Shown here: piece after piece, positions 13,711 through 22,334 of the stretch
How the letters are laid out: each line of letters starts with the position of its first letter
Position numbering within the stretch: position 1 is the stretch's first letter
Source of the DNA: UBA6182 sp964479585
GTDB lineage: Bacteria; Bacillota_I; Bacilli_A; Erysipelotrichales; Erysipelotrichaceae
NCBI GenBank assembly: GCA_964479585.1
Contig: CAYZMP010000017.1
Span: forward strand, 1 to 30,362
DNA: 30,362 nucleotides
Direction: 5' to 3'
Made by a program: the position numbers and the translations under genes
The notes under the pieces: generated by a model
Seen by the model: the letters and a program-made list of their open reading frames with translations, nothing else
Told to the model about the DNA's origin: nothing
The model's database searches: none

Positions 13711-14670
13711 CTATTCAAATGATTTGAAGTTTAAGCCCAAATCCAATAGTTTGTCCTTTACTTCTTTTAATGATTTTTTACCTAAGTTACGAACACGCAT
13801 CATTTCATCTTCAGTACGCATTGTTAACTCTTCGACAGTTTGAATACCTGCACGTTTTAAACAGTTGTATGAACGAACAGATAAATCCAAGTCTTCAATC
13901 ATCATAACAAGACTCTTATTTTGAGTCTCACTATTGTTTTCTTTAATGAGAGAATCCATTTCACTAATCGATTCTTCAATGTTCATAAACAGTGATAAAT
14001 GGTCATCCAATACTTTTGCAGCCATGGACAACGACATTTGTGGTGTGATAGACCCATTGGTTTGCACTTCAATGATCAAACGATCATATTTTGTATCTTG
14101 ACCAACACGAGTTGGTTCTACCGTATAGGTCGCACGTTCAATTGGTGTATACACAGAATCTGTGTAAATTGTTCCAATACCTTGAGAGGAACCTTGATAC
14201 AACAACTTGTTAGTGTCGGCACTTACATAACCGCGACCAACACGCGCTTTTAATTCCATGACTAATTCTCCACCTTCTTCTAAGGTAGTAATCACATGGT
14301 TTTTGTTTAATATTTCAACATTTGTAGGACAAACGATGTCCCCTGCTGTGACAACTTTTGGTCCCTTTTCATTGATTTGTAGTGTGTACACATCATCATC
14401 TGAAATGGTCATTACTAAATCTTTAATATTTAATATAATTGTAGTCACATCATCTTCAACACCAGAAATTGCTGTAAATTCATGATAAACATTATTAATT
14501 TTTATCGAATACACCGCTGCACCTGGTAATGATGATAATAAAACCCGACGTAATGCGTTTCCTATTGTAGTTCCAAAACCACGTTCAAATGGTTCGACAA
14601 CAAACTTACCATAGTGATCGGATTCGACATATTCTTGTACTTCTATTTTGGCACGTTCGAATTTTTGCAT
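13711..14670 (-). CDS. rpoA: RNA polymerase alpha subunit
   Basis: A 319-aa subunit that nucleates RNA polymerase assembly. The N-terminal domain (about 1-230) carries FVVEPFERGFGTTIGNALRRVLLSSLPG, the dimerisation core, here given in two parts: FVVEPFERGFGTTIGN and ALRRVLLSSLPG. The C-terminal domain (about 250-319) has LDLSVRSYNCLKRAGI and the NLGKKSLKEVKDKL helix-hairpin-helix that contacts UP elements and activators. A flexible acidic linker lies between. It is in the standard place between rpsK and rplQ with a GGAGG site. Confidence 0.98.
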   Translation of the reverse strand: MQKFERAKIEVQEYVESDHYGKFVVEPFERGFGTTIGNALRRVLLSSLPGAAVYSIKINNVYHEFTAISGVEDDVTTIILNIKDLVMTISDDDVYTLQINEKGPKVVTAGDIVCPTNVEILNKNHVITTLEEGGELVMELKARVGRGYVSADTNKLLYQGSSQGIGTIYTDSVYTPIERATYTVEPTRVGQDTKYDRLIIEVQTNGSITPQMSLSMAAKVLDDHLSLFMNIEESISEMDSLIKENNSETQNKSLVMMIEDLDLSVRSYNCLKRAGIQTVEELTMRTEDEMMRVRNLGKKSLKEVKDKLLDLGLNFKSFE

Positions 14671-14692
14671 ACCAACCTCCTATTGTTTACAT

Positions 14693-15082
14693 CTATCCTC
14701 TTGGACGTTTTGGTGGACGACAACCATTGTGAGGGATAGGTGTAACATCGTTAATAACGTTGATCTCTAATCCTGCTGTTTGAAGTGCACGAACAGCTGC
14801 CTCACGTCCTGGTCCAGGACCTTTAACATTAACTTCGACGGTTTTCATTCCATTATCCATAGCGGCTTTTGCTGCTGCTTCACTTGCAAGTTGAGCCGCA
14901 AATGGTGTTGATTTACGTGAACCTTTGTATCCTAGTGCACCAGCACTTGACCACGCAATGACGTTTCCTTTTTCATCGGTAATGGTAACGATAGTGTTAT
15001 TAAAGGTCGAATGAATGTGTGCGACACCACGTGCAATATTCTTTTTGACACGACGTTTACGTGTTGTTTTTGCTTTTGCCAT
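14693..15082 (-). CDS. rpsK: 30S ribosomal protein S11
   Basis: A 129-aa small-subunit platform protein contacting the mRNA exit and the Shine-Dalgarno helix region. Family segments are HIHSTFNNTIVTITDEKGN, WSSAGALGYKGSRKSTPFAA and the basic C terminus DVTPIPHNGCRPPKRPRG. It lies between rpsM and rpoA with an AGGAGAG site, as in all Firmicutes. Normal length; nothing unusual. Confidence 0.98.
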   Translation of the reverse strand: MAKAKTTRKRRVKKNIARGVAHIHSTFNNTIVTITDEKGNVIAWSSAGALGYKGSRKSTPFAAQLASEAAAKAAMDNGMKTVEVNVKGPGPGREAAVRALQTAGLEINVINDVTPIPHNGCRPPKRPRG

Positions 15083-15101
15083 TTGTTTTCTCTCCTATCG
15101 T

Positions 15102-15467
15102 TTATTTCTTCTTGTTTGCTACTGTACGACGTGGTCCTTTGCGTGTACGTGCATTTGTCTTGGTACGTTGACCACGAACTGGCATGTTACGACGATGACG
15201 GATACCACGATAGCTTCCGATTTCCATTAAACGCTTAATGTTTAGTGAAACCTCACGACGCAAATCACCTTCTACTTTAATTTTTTCAATTTGTTGACGA
15301 ATAGCATTTACTTGATCGTCATTTAAGTCTTTAACGCGAACATCTTCGCTAATTTCTGCATTCTTTAAAATCTCTTGGGCTTTGGTGTTTCCAATCCCAT
15401 AGATATAAGTTAATGATACTACCACGCGCTTATCGCGTGGGATATCGATTCCCGCAATACGAGCCAT
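15102..15467 (-). CDS. rpsM: 30S ribosomal protein S13
   Basis: A 121-aa small-subunit head protein that forms intersubunit bridges and touches P-site tRNA through its C-terminal tail. It starts MARIAGIDIPRDKRVVVSLT, has YIYGIGNTKAQEIL, and the basic end GSYRGIRHRRNMPVRGQRT followed by KTNARTRKGPRR. The GGAGGAA site overlaps the TAG stop of rpmJ, so the two are probably translationally coupled. Confidence 0.98.
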   Translation of the reverse strand: MARIAGIDIPRDKRVVVSLTYIYGIGNTKAQEILKNAEISEDVRVKDLNDDQVNAIRQQIEKIKVEGDLRREVSLNIKRLMEIGSYRGIRHRRNMPVRGQRTKTNARTRKGPRRTVANKKK

Positions 15468-15479
15468 TGTGTGTTCCTC

Positions 15480-15596
15480 CTAGTTTCCTTGTCTTTGTTT
15501 GTGTTTAGGGTTTTCACAAATAATCATTACACGACCATTGCGCTTAATGACACGGCACTTATCGCACATTGGTTTGACTGATGGTCTTACTTTCAT
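15480..15596 (-). CDS. rpmJ: 50S ribosomal protein L36 (zinc-ribbon form)
   Basis: A 38-aa protein: MKVRPSVKPMCDKCRVIKRN, then GRVMIICENPKHKQRQGN. C11, C14, C27 and H32 form the CCCH zinc site of the zinc-containing L36 form, so this copy needs zinc. It occupies the usual place between infA and rpsM with a GGGAGG site; its TAG stop is shared with the rpsM ribosome binding site. It confirms that TAG is an ordinary stop codon in this genome. Confidence 0.97.
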   Translation of the reverse strand: MKVRPSVKPMCDKCRVIKRNGRVMIICENPKHKQRQGN

Positions 15597-15613
15597 GCGT
15601 TTTCCTCCCTAGA

Positions 15614-15832
15614 CTATTTATGTCTAAATGTGATACGCCCACGTGTTAAATCGTATGGTGAAATCTCAACAGTGACACGGTCACCCGGTAAAATGCGAAT
15701 GTAGTGCATACGGATTTTGCCGGAAACGTGGGCCATAATTTCGTGCCCGTTAGATAATTTCACTTTGAACATTGCGCCAGGCAATGTGTCTTCAACGATA
15801 CCGTCAATTTCGATAACGTCTTGTTTAGCCAT
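15614..15832 (-). CDS. infA: Translation initiation factor IF-1
   Basis: A 72-aa single OB-fold protein that occupies the A site during initiation. It reads MAKQDVIEIDGIVEDTLPGA, then MFKVKLSNGHEIMAHVSGKI and RMHYIRILPGDRVTVEISPYD, ending LTRGRITFRHK, which is close to the Bacillus protein. The frame is open 7 codons further upstream, but the AGGGAGGAATAAC site selects the internal Met. It ends in TAG. It lies between map and rpmJ in standard order. Confidence 0.98.
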   Translation of the reverse strand: MAKQDVIEIDGIVEDTLPGAMFKVKLSNGHEIMAHVSGKIRMHYIRILPGDRVTVEISPYDLTRGRITFRHK

Positions 15833-15853
15833 GTTATTCCTCCCTTGTAGCAA

Positions 15854-16600
15854 CTATAGCGTTGTTAGTATGTCATATCCTGTGTCAGTTATGACAATCG
15901 TGTGTTCAAAATGTGCAGACAATGAACCATCTCTTGTTACGACTGTCCAATTGTCGGACAATACTTTTGTAAATGGTTTCCCTATATGAACCATTGGTTC
16001 AATTGCCAGTGTCATTCCTTTTTTTAGAACAATTCCTGTATTAGGTCTCCCTACATTTGGAATTGCTGGATCTTCATGAAGTGATGATCCAATGCCATGA
16101 CCGGTGTACTCAAGTGGCAAACTATAGCCACGCTCCATACAATACGATCCTATGGCGTGCGATATATCAAACAAGCGATTGTCAACTTTAGCAAATTTTA
16201 AGCCTTCATACAAGGACGCTTCACTAACCTCTAGCAACTGCTTTGCTGCATCGGAAATTTCGCCAACAGCATAAGTCCAAGCACTATCACCATGATACCC
16301 TTTATAATTCGCACCAATATCGATGGAAATAATATCTCCCTCTTGTAGTACTGTATCATCAGGGATGCCATGGACGAGCACATCGTTGATTGATGTGCAT
16401 GCTGCCGCTGGAAAGCCACCATATCCTTTAAAGGAAGGCGTGGCATCATGCTTAATAATCACTTCTTCAATCAATGCATCAAGTTGCTTTGTTGTCACGC
16501 CGGCTACAATTGCTTCTTTGACAGCTTGATGAGCTAAAGCCACAATACGACCTGCTTCTCTCATTAACTTGATTTCACGCTCTGATTTGGTGGTGATCAT
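15854..16600 (-). CDS. map: Methionine aminopeptidase, type I
   Basis: A 248-aa dinuclear metalloprotease that removes the initiator Met from new proteins. Conserved metal-ligand regions are visible in order: DIGANYKGYHGDSAWTYAV (two Asp), GHGIGSSLHEDPAIPN (His), LAIEPM (Glu) and AHFEHTIVIT (Glu). No N-terminal SH3-binding extension, so type Ia. The start chosen, MITTKSEREIKL, overlaps the adk stop by ATGA and has GGAG six bases before it; the longer open frame upstream is not needed. Co-transcribed with secY and adk. Confidence 0.97.
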   Translation of the reverse strand: MITTKSEREIKLMREAGRIVALAHQAVKEAIVAGVTTKQLDALIEEVIIKHDATPSFKGYGGFPAAACTSINDVLVHGIPDDTVLQEGDIISIDIGANYKGYHGDSAWTYAVGEISDAAKQLLEVSEASLYEGLKFAKVDNRLFDISHAIGSYCMERGYSLPLEYTGHGIGSSLHEDPAIPNVGRPNTGIVLKKGMTLAIEPMVHIGKPFTKVLSDNWTVVTRDGSLSAHFEHTIVITDTGYDILTTL

Positions 16601-17247
16601 TCCATACTCCTTAGAAGTTCTTTTACGCTTTCCCAAACAATTTCTGGTTTTGGTGTGGCATCGACATATTTTACAAGACCTTTGTACATGTAATAGTCGA
16701 GTACCGGTTTAGTTAGAAAAACGTATTCCTTTAATCGAACAACAAGTTGTTCGAGTGTGTCATCACTACGATGATTCAGTGGTGAGCCACAATTATCACA
16801 TGTGTTTTCCACCTTTGGCGGCATGTACTCTAAGTTATAAATTGACTTACAGTTTTCACATACACGACGATCCACCACACGATGAATAAGCGCATCTAGT
16901 TCAACTGATAAGTTTAATACGAGTTCTACAGGACGATCAATCTTTTTTGCAATATCTTCAAAAGCTACTGCTTGGACTAATGTTCTAGGAAATCCATCCA
17001 ATAAATAGCCCTTTTTACAATCATCTTGCATTAATCGCTCTTCAACCATTTTAATGGTTATATCATCTGGTACCAACATACCACGATCAATATAGTTTTT
17101 TGCTTGAATACCAAGTTCTGTCTCATTACGCATAGCATCTCGAAACATGTTTCCTGTTGAAATATGGGGGATGTCGTACACCTTTATGATCTGTCTTGAA
17201 ACAGTCGATTTCCCACTTCCTGCAGCGCCATTAATTAAAATGTTCAT
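16597..17247 (-). CDS. adk: Adenylate kinase, zinc-lid form
   Basis: A 216-aa enzyme catalysing ATP + AMP = 2 ADP. The P-loop is NGAAGSGKST near residue 7, followed by ISTGNMFRDAMRNET (AMP site) and LLDGFPRTLVQA. The LID holds four cysteines, CENC and CDNC (about residues 128-150), the zinc-binding lid of Gram-positive enzymes. It sits two bases after secY with only a weak ribosome binding site, so translation is probably coupled to secY. It overlaps map by ATGA. Confidence 0.97.
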   Translation of the reverse strand: MNILINGAAGSGKSTVSRQIIKVYDIPHISTGNMFRDAMRNETELGIQAKNYIDRGMLVPDDITIKMVEERLMQDDCKKGYLLDGFPRTLVQAVAFEDIAKKIDRPVELVLNLSVELDALIHRVVDRRVCENCKSIYNLEYMPPKVENTCDNCGSPLNHRSDDTLEQLVVRLKEYVFLTKPVLDYYMYKGLVKYVDATPKPEIVWESVKELLRSME

Positions 17248-17249
17248 GA

Positions 17250-18539
17250 TTATCGATTAACAAACCCACGATATTGCTTTTGGGTGAGACGTCCTTGAAT
17301 ATCTTTCATTGTTTCCATCGCGACACCAACCACAATGATGATTCCGGTACCACCAACAGAAATTGATGTTGGCAAGTTGGAAAGCATTGGTAATACATAT
17401 GGTAATGCGGCAATAAAGGATAAGAAGATAGCACCAAGTACAGTAATTCGATTTAGTACTTTGAATACATATTCTTTAGTTTCATTTCCTGGACGAATAC
17501 CCGGTATGTATGTTCCTGACTTTCCAAGATTTTCAGAAATCTTTGAAGGGTCGATTTGCATGTTGGTATAAAAGAATGTAAAGAAAATAATTAATACAAT
17601 ATACAGTGTTAATCCAAGTGGCTGTGTAAAGTTTAGTATTTCACTTAGGCGTTGATAAAACTCACCTTGATTGAAAAAACTCATTACAGTTATTGGAGCT
17701 GTCATCACTGCACTTGCAAAAATAACAGGTATAACACTTGCTGAGTTGATCTTCAATGGAAGATAGGTAATCTCAGCTTTTGATTTACGCATGCTACTTG
17801 ATGTGTATTGAATTGGAATTTTTCGAACCGCTGTTTGCATAAAAATAACAAGTATGATGATAGCAACATACATAGCCACAAACAGAGCGAAGTTTAATAT
17901 TCCACCAAACATAGCTGCATTACTACTTGTGTCCACAAGTGTTTGAAACGCTTGTGTAAATTGAAATGGGATATTTGAGACAATACCAGCAAAGATAATC
18001 ATAGAAATACCATTACCAATACCATGTTGTGAAATACGATCACCTAACCACATTAAAAACATAGTTCCTGCAGTAAGAATCGTTGATACATACAAGTATG
18101 TTGCGACATTGGCATTTGCTAAAATTCCATATGAGATATCAAAGGCATACGTCATTGTAAATGACTGCAAAAATGCAAGTGCTAAGGTTAAATAACGGGT
18201 TATTCTATCCATTTTCATTTTCCCTTGAGCTCCTGATTTTGCCATTTCAGTTAGTGCTGGAATAACATCCATTGCTAATAATTGAATAATAATGGATGAG
18301 GTAATGTACGGTCCAATTCCCATTGCAAAGATGGAAAATTCTTGAAGCGCTCCACCACCCAATAAATTCAACATGCCAAAAAAGGAATCATCACCTATTC
18401 CAGCCAAAAGGGCATCTGTATCTACCATGGGTGCAGGAATTGCTGCACCTAAGCGATAGATAAAGAAAATCCCTAGGGTGAATAAGATGCGTCCTCTAAT
18501 GTCTTTGTTTGCAAATATATCCCGTAGAAGTTTGATCAT
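17250..18539 (-). CDS. secY: Protein translocase subunit SecY
   Basis: A 429-aa central channel of the Sec translocon with ten expected membrane helices. It begins MIKLLRDIFANKDIRGRILFTL; recognisable parts include the plug and first-helix region (RLGAAIPAPMVD), SQHGIGNGISMIIFAGIV (helix 4-5 signature), YTSSSMRKSKAEITYLPLKI and the C-terminal cytosolic loop IRPGNETKEYVFKVLNRIT. The ATG follows the rplO stop directly (TAAATG), with GAGG inside the rplO end, so the pair is translationally coupled. Length is normal for Firmicutes. Confidence 0.98.
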   Translation of the reverse strand: MIKLLRDIFANKDIRGRILFTLGIFFIYRLGAAIPAPMVDTDALLAGIGDDSFFGMLNLLGGGALQEFSIFAMGIGPYITSSIIIQLLAMDVIPALTEMAKSGAQGKMKMDRITRYLTLALAFLQSFTMTYAFDISYGILANANVATYLYVSTILTAGTMFLMWLGDRISQHGIGNGISMIIFAGIVSNIPFQFTQAFQTLVDTSSNAAMFGGILNFALFVAMYVAIIILVIFMQTAVRKIPIQYTSSSMRKSKAEITYLPLKINSASVIPVIFASAVMTAPITVMSFFNQGEFYQRLSEILNFTQPLGLTLYIVLIIFFTFFYTNMQIDPSKISENLGKSGTYIPGIRPGNETKEYVFKVLNRITVLGAIFLSFIAALPYVLPMLSNLPTSISVGGTGIIIVVGVAMETMKDIQGRLTQKQYRGFVNR

Positions 18540-18980
18540 TTAGATCACCTCTACTTTTCCGCCTGCCTGCTCAATCGCTGCAACAGCTGACTTAGAAAAT
18601 TTATGAGCACTTACAGTCAATGATTTGGTAAGTTCTCCATTACCTAAAATCTTAACTCCATCAAGCTCTTTTTTAACTAATCCTGCAGCTTTTAATGCGT
18701 CAATGGTTACAGTTGCTTTATCTTCAAACTGATTTAAAGATTCCACATTTACAATCGCATAATCAACACGATTGATATTGGTAAACCCACGCTTAGGAAT
18801 ACGACGGAAAAGAGGAGTTTGGCCACCTTCAAATCCAATAGGTACGCCACCACCACTACGTGCATTTTGACCTTTATGTCCTTTACCTGCTGTTTTACCT
18901 TGGCCAGTAGCATGTCCACGACCAAGACGTTTGCGCTCTTTGCGAGCACCTTCGGTATATTTTAGTTCATTTAGTTTCAT
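18540..18980 (-). CDS. rplO: 50S ribosomal protein L15
   Basis: A 146-aa large-subunit protein with the Gly- and Lys-rich N-terminal extension that threads into 23S rRNA (GRGHATGQGKTAGKGHKGQ, GGGVPIGFEGGQTPLFRRIP) and a globular C-terminal part ending AAIEQAGGKVEVI. It directly follows rpsE with a 13-base gap and an AAGGAG site; in most Firmicutes rpmD (L30) would be between them, and it is missing here. Coupled to secY downstream. Confidence 0.98.
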   Translation of the reverse strand: MKLNELKYTEGARKERKRLGRGHATGQGKTAGKGHKGQNARSGGGVPIGFEGGQTPLFRRIPKRGFTNINRVDYAIVNVESLNQFEDKATVTIDALKAAGLVKKELDGVKILGNGELTKSLTVSAHKFSKSAVAAIEQAGGKVEVI

Positions 18981-18993
18981 TTTGCATTACTCC

Positions 18994-19515
18994 TTACCCG
19001 CGAATTTCATGCGGTTTTTTCTCACGAAGTTTAGCCACTTGTTCAATCGTTTTTAGTTCTTTTAATCCTGCTACAGTTGCACGAACCATGTTTATTGGTG
19101 TTCTTGAACCTAAGCTTTTTGAAAGTACATCTGTAATACCAGCTAACTCAAGTACGGCACGTACTGGTCCACCGGCGATAACTCCTGTACCTTCACTTGC
19201 AGGACGAATCATTACTTGACCTGCACCTGCACGACCAACAATGGCATGCGGAATGGTGCTGTTGTTTACAATAGGCACTCTAAATACATTTGTTTTAGCT
19301 TGTTCAATTGCTTTTTTAATGGCATCAGGTACTTCATTTGCTTTACCTAAACCAAAACCAACACGGCCTTTTTTATCACCAACGACAACTAATGCTGAGA
19401 AGCGGAAACGACGTCCACCTTTTACAACTTTGGTTACCCGATTAATGACAACGACTCTTTCTTCGAATTCTTTAACTTCTTGTCTTCTATTGTTTCTTCT
19501 TGGTTTGCGTTCCAT
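18994..19515 (-). CDS. rpsE: 30S ribosomal protein S5
   Basis: A 173-aa small-subunit protein involved in decoding fidelity and mRNA helicase activity. The double-stranded-RNA-binding N-terminal part reads FEERVVVINRVTKVVKGGRR, then FRFSALVVVGDKKGRVGFGLG; the second domain has PASEGTGVIAGGPVRAVLEL and AGITDVLSKSLGSRTPINMVRA, split here by domain. It lies between rplR and rplO with an AGGAGGG site. Normal length. Confidence 0.98.
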   Translation of the reverse strand: MERKPRRNNRRQEVKEFEERVVVINRVTKVVKGGRRFRFSALVVVGDKKGRVGFGLGKANEVPDAIKKAIEQAKTNVFRVPIVNNSTIPHAIVGRAGAGQVMIRPASEGTGVIAGGPVRAVLELAGITDVLSKSLGSRTPINMVRATVAGLKELKTIEQVAKLREKKPHEIRG

Positions 19516-19526
19516 CAGGTACCCTC

Positions 19527-19883
19527 CTAAAATTCTAGGCCTGCTTCGCGAGCAGCCTCTGCTAATGCTTTGACACGACCATGATAAATGTATCCACCAC
19601 GATCAAAGACAACCTTTTTAATTTTTGCTTTCTTGGCACGAGCAGCAATTTCAGCACCTACTGCCTTAGCAGCTTCAATATTTCCACCATTTTCAAGTTT
19701 CATATCGACACTGCTTGCTGATACTAAAGTTGTTCCTTTGGTATCATCAATGACTTGGACAGAGATGTTGGCATTGGAACGAAAAACGCTAAGACGTGGA
19801 CGTTCACTTGTACCAGATACTTTAGTACGTACCCGTTTATGGCGACGCACGCGTTCTTTGTTACGATCAATTTTCTTTAACAT
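19527..19883 (-). CDS. rplR: 50S ribosomal protein L18
   Basis: A 118-aa protein that binds 5S rRNA with L5. It has the basic start KIDRNKERVRRHKRVRTKV, then SGTSERPRLSVFRSNANISV, and the C-terminal VVFDRGGYIYHGRVKALAEA followed by AREAGLEF. Standard position between rplF and rpsE, with an AAGGAGA site. Normal length; nothing unusual. Confidence 0.98.
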   Translation of the reverse strand: MLKKIDRNKERVRRHKRVRTKVSGTSERPRLSVFRSNANISVQVIDDTKGTTLVSASSVDMKLENGGNIEAAKAVGAEIAARAKKAKIKKVVFDRGGYIYHGRVKALAEAAREAGLEF

Positions 19884-19904
19884 AAACCTAATATCTCCTT
19901 CCTA

Positions 19905-20450
19905 TTATCCTTTAGCAGCCGTCTTACCTTCTTTGCGACGGATTCTTTCATCTTTGTAACGAATACCTTTACCAAGATATGGTTCTGGTTTACGTACTGC
20001 ACGAATGTTTGCAGCCCATTCACCAACACGTTGTTTATCAATACCTTCAACTTTGATTTCAGTAGGTTTGCCAATGGTAACATTAACACCTTCTTCAATT
20101 TCAAACTCAATAGGATGTGAATATCCAACATTTAATACTAATTTATTTCCGTTGACTGCGGCTTTATAACCGATACCAACAAGTTGTAGTTCACGAGTAA
20201 ATCCGTTAGAAACACCTTCAATCATATTCGCTAACAATGCACGAGTTGTACCATGCAATTGTTTTGAATGTTTCTTTTCATTTGCACGTTTTACTGTACA
20301 AATACCTTCTTCAACTGTTATTTCAACTACATCTGAAAACTTACGGCTCAACTCACCCTTAGGTCCTTTGACCGTAACTTCATTCCCTGGTTTAATTGTA
20401 AGTTCTACACCACTAGGAATGGTAATCGTTTTATTTCCGATACGTGACAT
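19905..20450 (-). CDS. rplF: 50S ribosomal protein L6
   Basis: A 181-aa two-domain large-subunit protein near the factor-binding site. It begins MSRIGNKTITIPSGVELTIK, contains NEVTVKGPKGELSRKFSD and LLANMIEGVSNGFTRELQLV, and ends with the signature PEPYLGKGIRYKDERIRRKE followed by GKTAAKG. Standard place between rpsH and rplR. Length matches the Bacillus protein closely. Confidence 0.98.
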   Translation of the reverse strand: MSRIGNKTITIPSGVELTIKPGNEVTVKGPKGELSRKFSDVVEITVEEGICTVKRANEKKHSKQLHGTTRALLANMIEGVSNGFTRELQLVGIGYKAAVNGNKLVLNVGYSHPIEFEIEEGVNVTIGKPTEIKVEGIDKQRVGEWAANIRAVRKPEPYLGKGIRYKDERIRRKEGKTAAKG

Positions 20451-20463
20451 AATCTTTTCTCAC

Positions 20464-20862
20464 CTACCATACATAGGCTAGCACTTCGCCGCCTACATGT
20501 TTCTTTCTAGCATCTTTGTCACTCATAACCCCAGAAGAGGTTGATAAGATCGCGATACCTAAACCATTTAGTACACGTGGAATGTTTGTTACTTCTGCAT
20601 ACACACGTAGTCCAGGTTTAGAGATACGTTTTAATCCGCTAATTACTTTTTGGTTGTTTGGACCGTATTTCAATTCAATGGTTAGTACCTTCTTAAGGTC
20701 ATCACTTACTGAATAGCCCACGATAAACCCTTCTTCTTTAAGAATTCGGGCAATTTCTACTTTTTCCTTACTTGCTGGAATGTCCACTGTTTCGTGTTTT
20801 GCCCCTAAGGCATTACGAATTCTAGTAAGCATATCCGCAATAGGATCTGTCATATTCATCAT
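20464..20862 (-). CDS. rpsH: 30S ribosomal protein S8
   Basis: A 132-aa primary 16S rRNA-binding protein of the small-subunit platform. It has MTDPIADMLTRIRNALGAKH, RISKPGLRVYAEVTNIPRVL and the C-terminal GLGIAILSTSSGVMSDKDA, ending VGGEVLAYVW. Three Met codons open the frame; GGAGG is 8 bases before the first, giving MMNMTDP, comparable to MVMTDP in Bacillus, so I keep the first. In other bacteria S8 represses the spc genes; no S8-type site was recognised here. Confidence 0.98.
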   Translation of the reverse strand: MMNMTDPIADMLTRIRNALGAKHETVDIPASKEKVEIARILKEEGFIVGYSVSDDLKKVLTIELKYGPNNQKVISGLKRISKPGLRVYAEVTNIPRVLNGLGIAILSTSSGVMSDKDARKKHVGGEVLAYVW

Positions 20863-20880
20863 CAGTGTTTCCTCCTTCCG

Positions 20881-21066
20881 CTACCAACTTGCCTTCTTCA
20901 CACCCGGGATTTGACCTTTATAAGCCAACTCACGGAAGCAAATACGACATAATTTGTACTTTTGCAACACTGAATGTGGACGTCCACAACGTTCACAACG
21001 TGTGTATTCACGAACTTTGAATTTTGCAGGACGTTTAGATTTTACAATCATCGATGTTTTAGCCAT
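20881..21066 (-). CDS. rpsN: 30S ribosomal protein S14, zinc-binding type Z
   Basis: A 61-aa short S14. Residues 23-43 carry two CxxC motifs (CERC and CRIC) forming a zinc site, with the segment GRPHSVLQKYKL between them, so this is the zinc-requiring form and not the long zinc-free one. The frame is open 13 codons further up, but that part lies inside rplE; GGAG within the rplE end and the TAAG-ATG junction select MAKTSMIVKSKRP. Coupled to rplE, one base apart. Confidence 0.97.
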   Translation of the reverse strand: MAKTSMIVKSKRPAKFKVREYTRCERCGRPHSVLQKYKLCRICFRELAYKGQIPGVKKASW

Positions 21067-21067
21067 C

Positions 21068-21622
21068 TTACACTCCTTGTCCTTTTTTCGCAAATGGCAT
21101 GCCAAGATTTGCTAGTAATGCTCTTCCTTCTTCATTAGTTGGAGCACTCGTAACAATAATAATATCCATACCACGTACGCGATTTACTTTATCATAATTA
21201 ATCTCAGGGAAAATTAGTTGTTCTTTAATCCCTAATGTATAGTTTCCACGACCATCAAATGCTTCATTGCTTACTCCACGGAAATCACGAACACGTGGCA
21301 ATGCAACATTGACTAATTTGTCTAAAAATGCATACATACGATCGCCACGTAATGTAACTTTACATCCAATAGGCATACCTTCACGTAATTTGAAGTTAGC
21401 AATCGATTTTTTTGCTTTTGTAATTACTGGCTTTTGACCAGCAATTACTGTTAACTCTTCTACTGCATCCTCAAGTGCTTTTGCATTGGTAATTGCATCA
21501 CCAACACCCATGTTGATTACAATTTTTTCAACTCTAGGTGCTTGCATCACGGAGGAATAGTTGAACTCTTTTACAAGTGCACCAACTACGTCAGTTTTGT
21601 ATTTTTCTAATAAACGATTCAT
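21068..21622 (-). CDS. rplE: 50S ribosomal protein L5
   Basis: A 184-aa 5S rRNA-binding protein that contacts P-site tRNA. Segments: APRVEKIVINMGVGDAITNA, GQKPVITKAKKSIANFKLRE, GMPIGCKVTLRGDRMYAFLD and the C-terminal VRGMDIIIVTSAPTNEEGRA. The end is a few residues longer than Bacillus L5 (KKGQGV). Between rplX and rpsN in standard order, with a GGGAGGA site. Confidence 0.98.
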   Translation of the reverse strand: MNRLLEKYKTDVVGALVKEFNYSSVMQAPRVEKIVINMGVGDAITNAKALEDAVEELTVIAGQKPVITKAKKSIANFKLREGMPIGCKVTLRGDRMYAFLDKLVNVALPRVRDFRGVSNEAFDGRGNYTLGIKEQLIFPEINYDKVNRVRGMDIIIVTSAPTNEEGRALLANLGMPFAKKGQGV

Positions 21623-21631
21623 AGTTCCTCC

Positions 21632-21940
21632 CTACTTGAGTGTTGCACCAGTTTTCACTAGCACACGCACTTTCTTTCCTTTTTCTTCTTTAATACCAAC
21701 ACGACTTACTTTTTTTGCTTTTGCATCATAGAGCATCACATTTGAAGCATCGATTGGTTTTTCAAATTCACTAATGCCACCATCAGGATTTGCTTGAGTT
21801 GGCTTGTTATGTTTTTTAACAACATTTACACCTTCAACGAGTACTTTGTTTTCTTTTGGGAAAACGGCTTTAACTTCAGCAATTACACCTTTGTTTGCAC
21901 CAGTGATTACTTTTACTTTATCGCCTTTTCTTATTCTCAT
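21632..21940 (-). CDS. rplX: 50S ribosomal protein L24
   Basis: A 102-aa assembly-initiating protein with an N-terminal KOW motif (RIRKGDKVKVITGANKGVIA). It continues VLVEGVNVVKKHNKPTQANP and ends VRVLVKTGATLK. The frame opens with GTG three codons earlier, but GGGAGG directly abuts that GTG, so the ATG eight bases further on is the plausible start. Standard place between rplN and rplE. Normal length. Confidence 0.97.
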   Translation of the reverse strand: MRIRKGDKVKVITGANKGVIAEVKAVFPKENKVLVEGVNVVKKHNKPTQANPDGGISEFEKPIDASNVMLYDAKAKKVSRVGIKEEKGKKVRVLVKTGATLK

Positions 21941-21953
21941 CACAAGCACCTCC

Positions 21954-22322
21954 CTACAGTACTTCCGGAGCTAAAGATACAATTTTCATGAAATCTTTGT
22001 CACGGAGTTCTCTTGCCACAGGTCCAAAAATACGGGTACCTCTTGGCGTATTATCGTCTTTAATAATTACTACTGCGTTGTCATCAAAGCGGATTTTTGA
22101 ACCGTTTTCACGGCGTAATCCGTATCTTGTACGAACAATTACTGCTTTAACAACATCACCTTTCTTCACTGTTCCACCTGGTGTTGCGACCTTAACGGTG
22201 CAAACCACAATATCACCGATGTTGGATGATCTACGACGAGATCCTCCTAAGCCACGGATGACAAGTACTTCTTTAGCACCGGTGTTATCAGCTACTTTTA
22301 GTCTACTTTCGTTATGTATCAT
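21954..22322 (-). CDS. rplN: 50S ribosomal protein L14
   Basis: A 122-aa protein of the subunit interface. It begins MIHNESRLKVADNTGAKEVL and carries the family signature GDVVKAVIVRTRYGLRRENG; its end, IFGPVARELRDKDFMKIVSL followed by APEVL, is typical. Standard place between rpsQ and rplX with a GGAGGG site. Normal length; nothing unusual. Confidence 0.98.
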   Translation of the reverse strand: MIHNESRLKVADNTGAKEVLVIRGLGGSRRRSSNIGDIVVCTVKVATPGGTVKKGDVVKAVIVRTRYGLRRENGSKIRFDDNAVVIIKDDNTPRGTRIFGPVARELRDKDFMKIVSLAPEVL

Positions 22323-22334
22323 GATAACCCTCCT

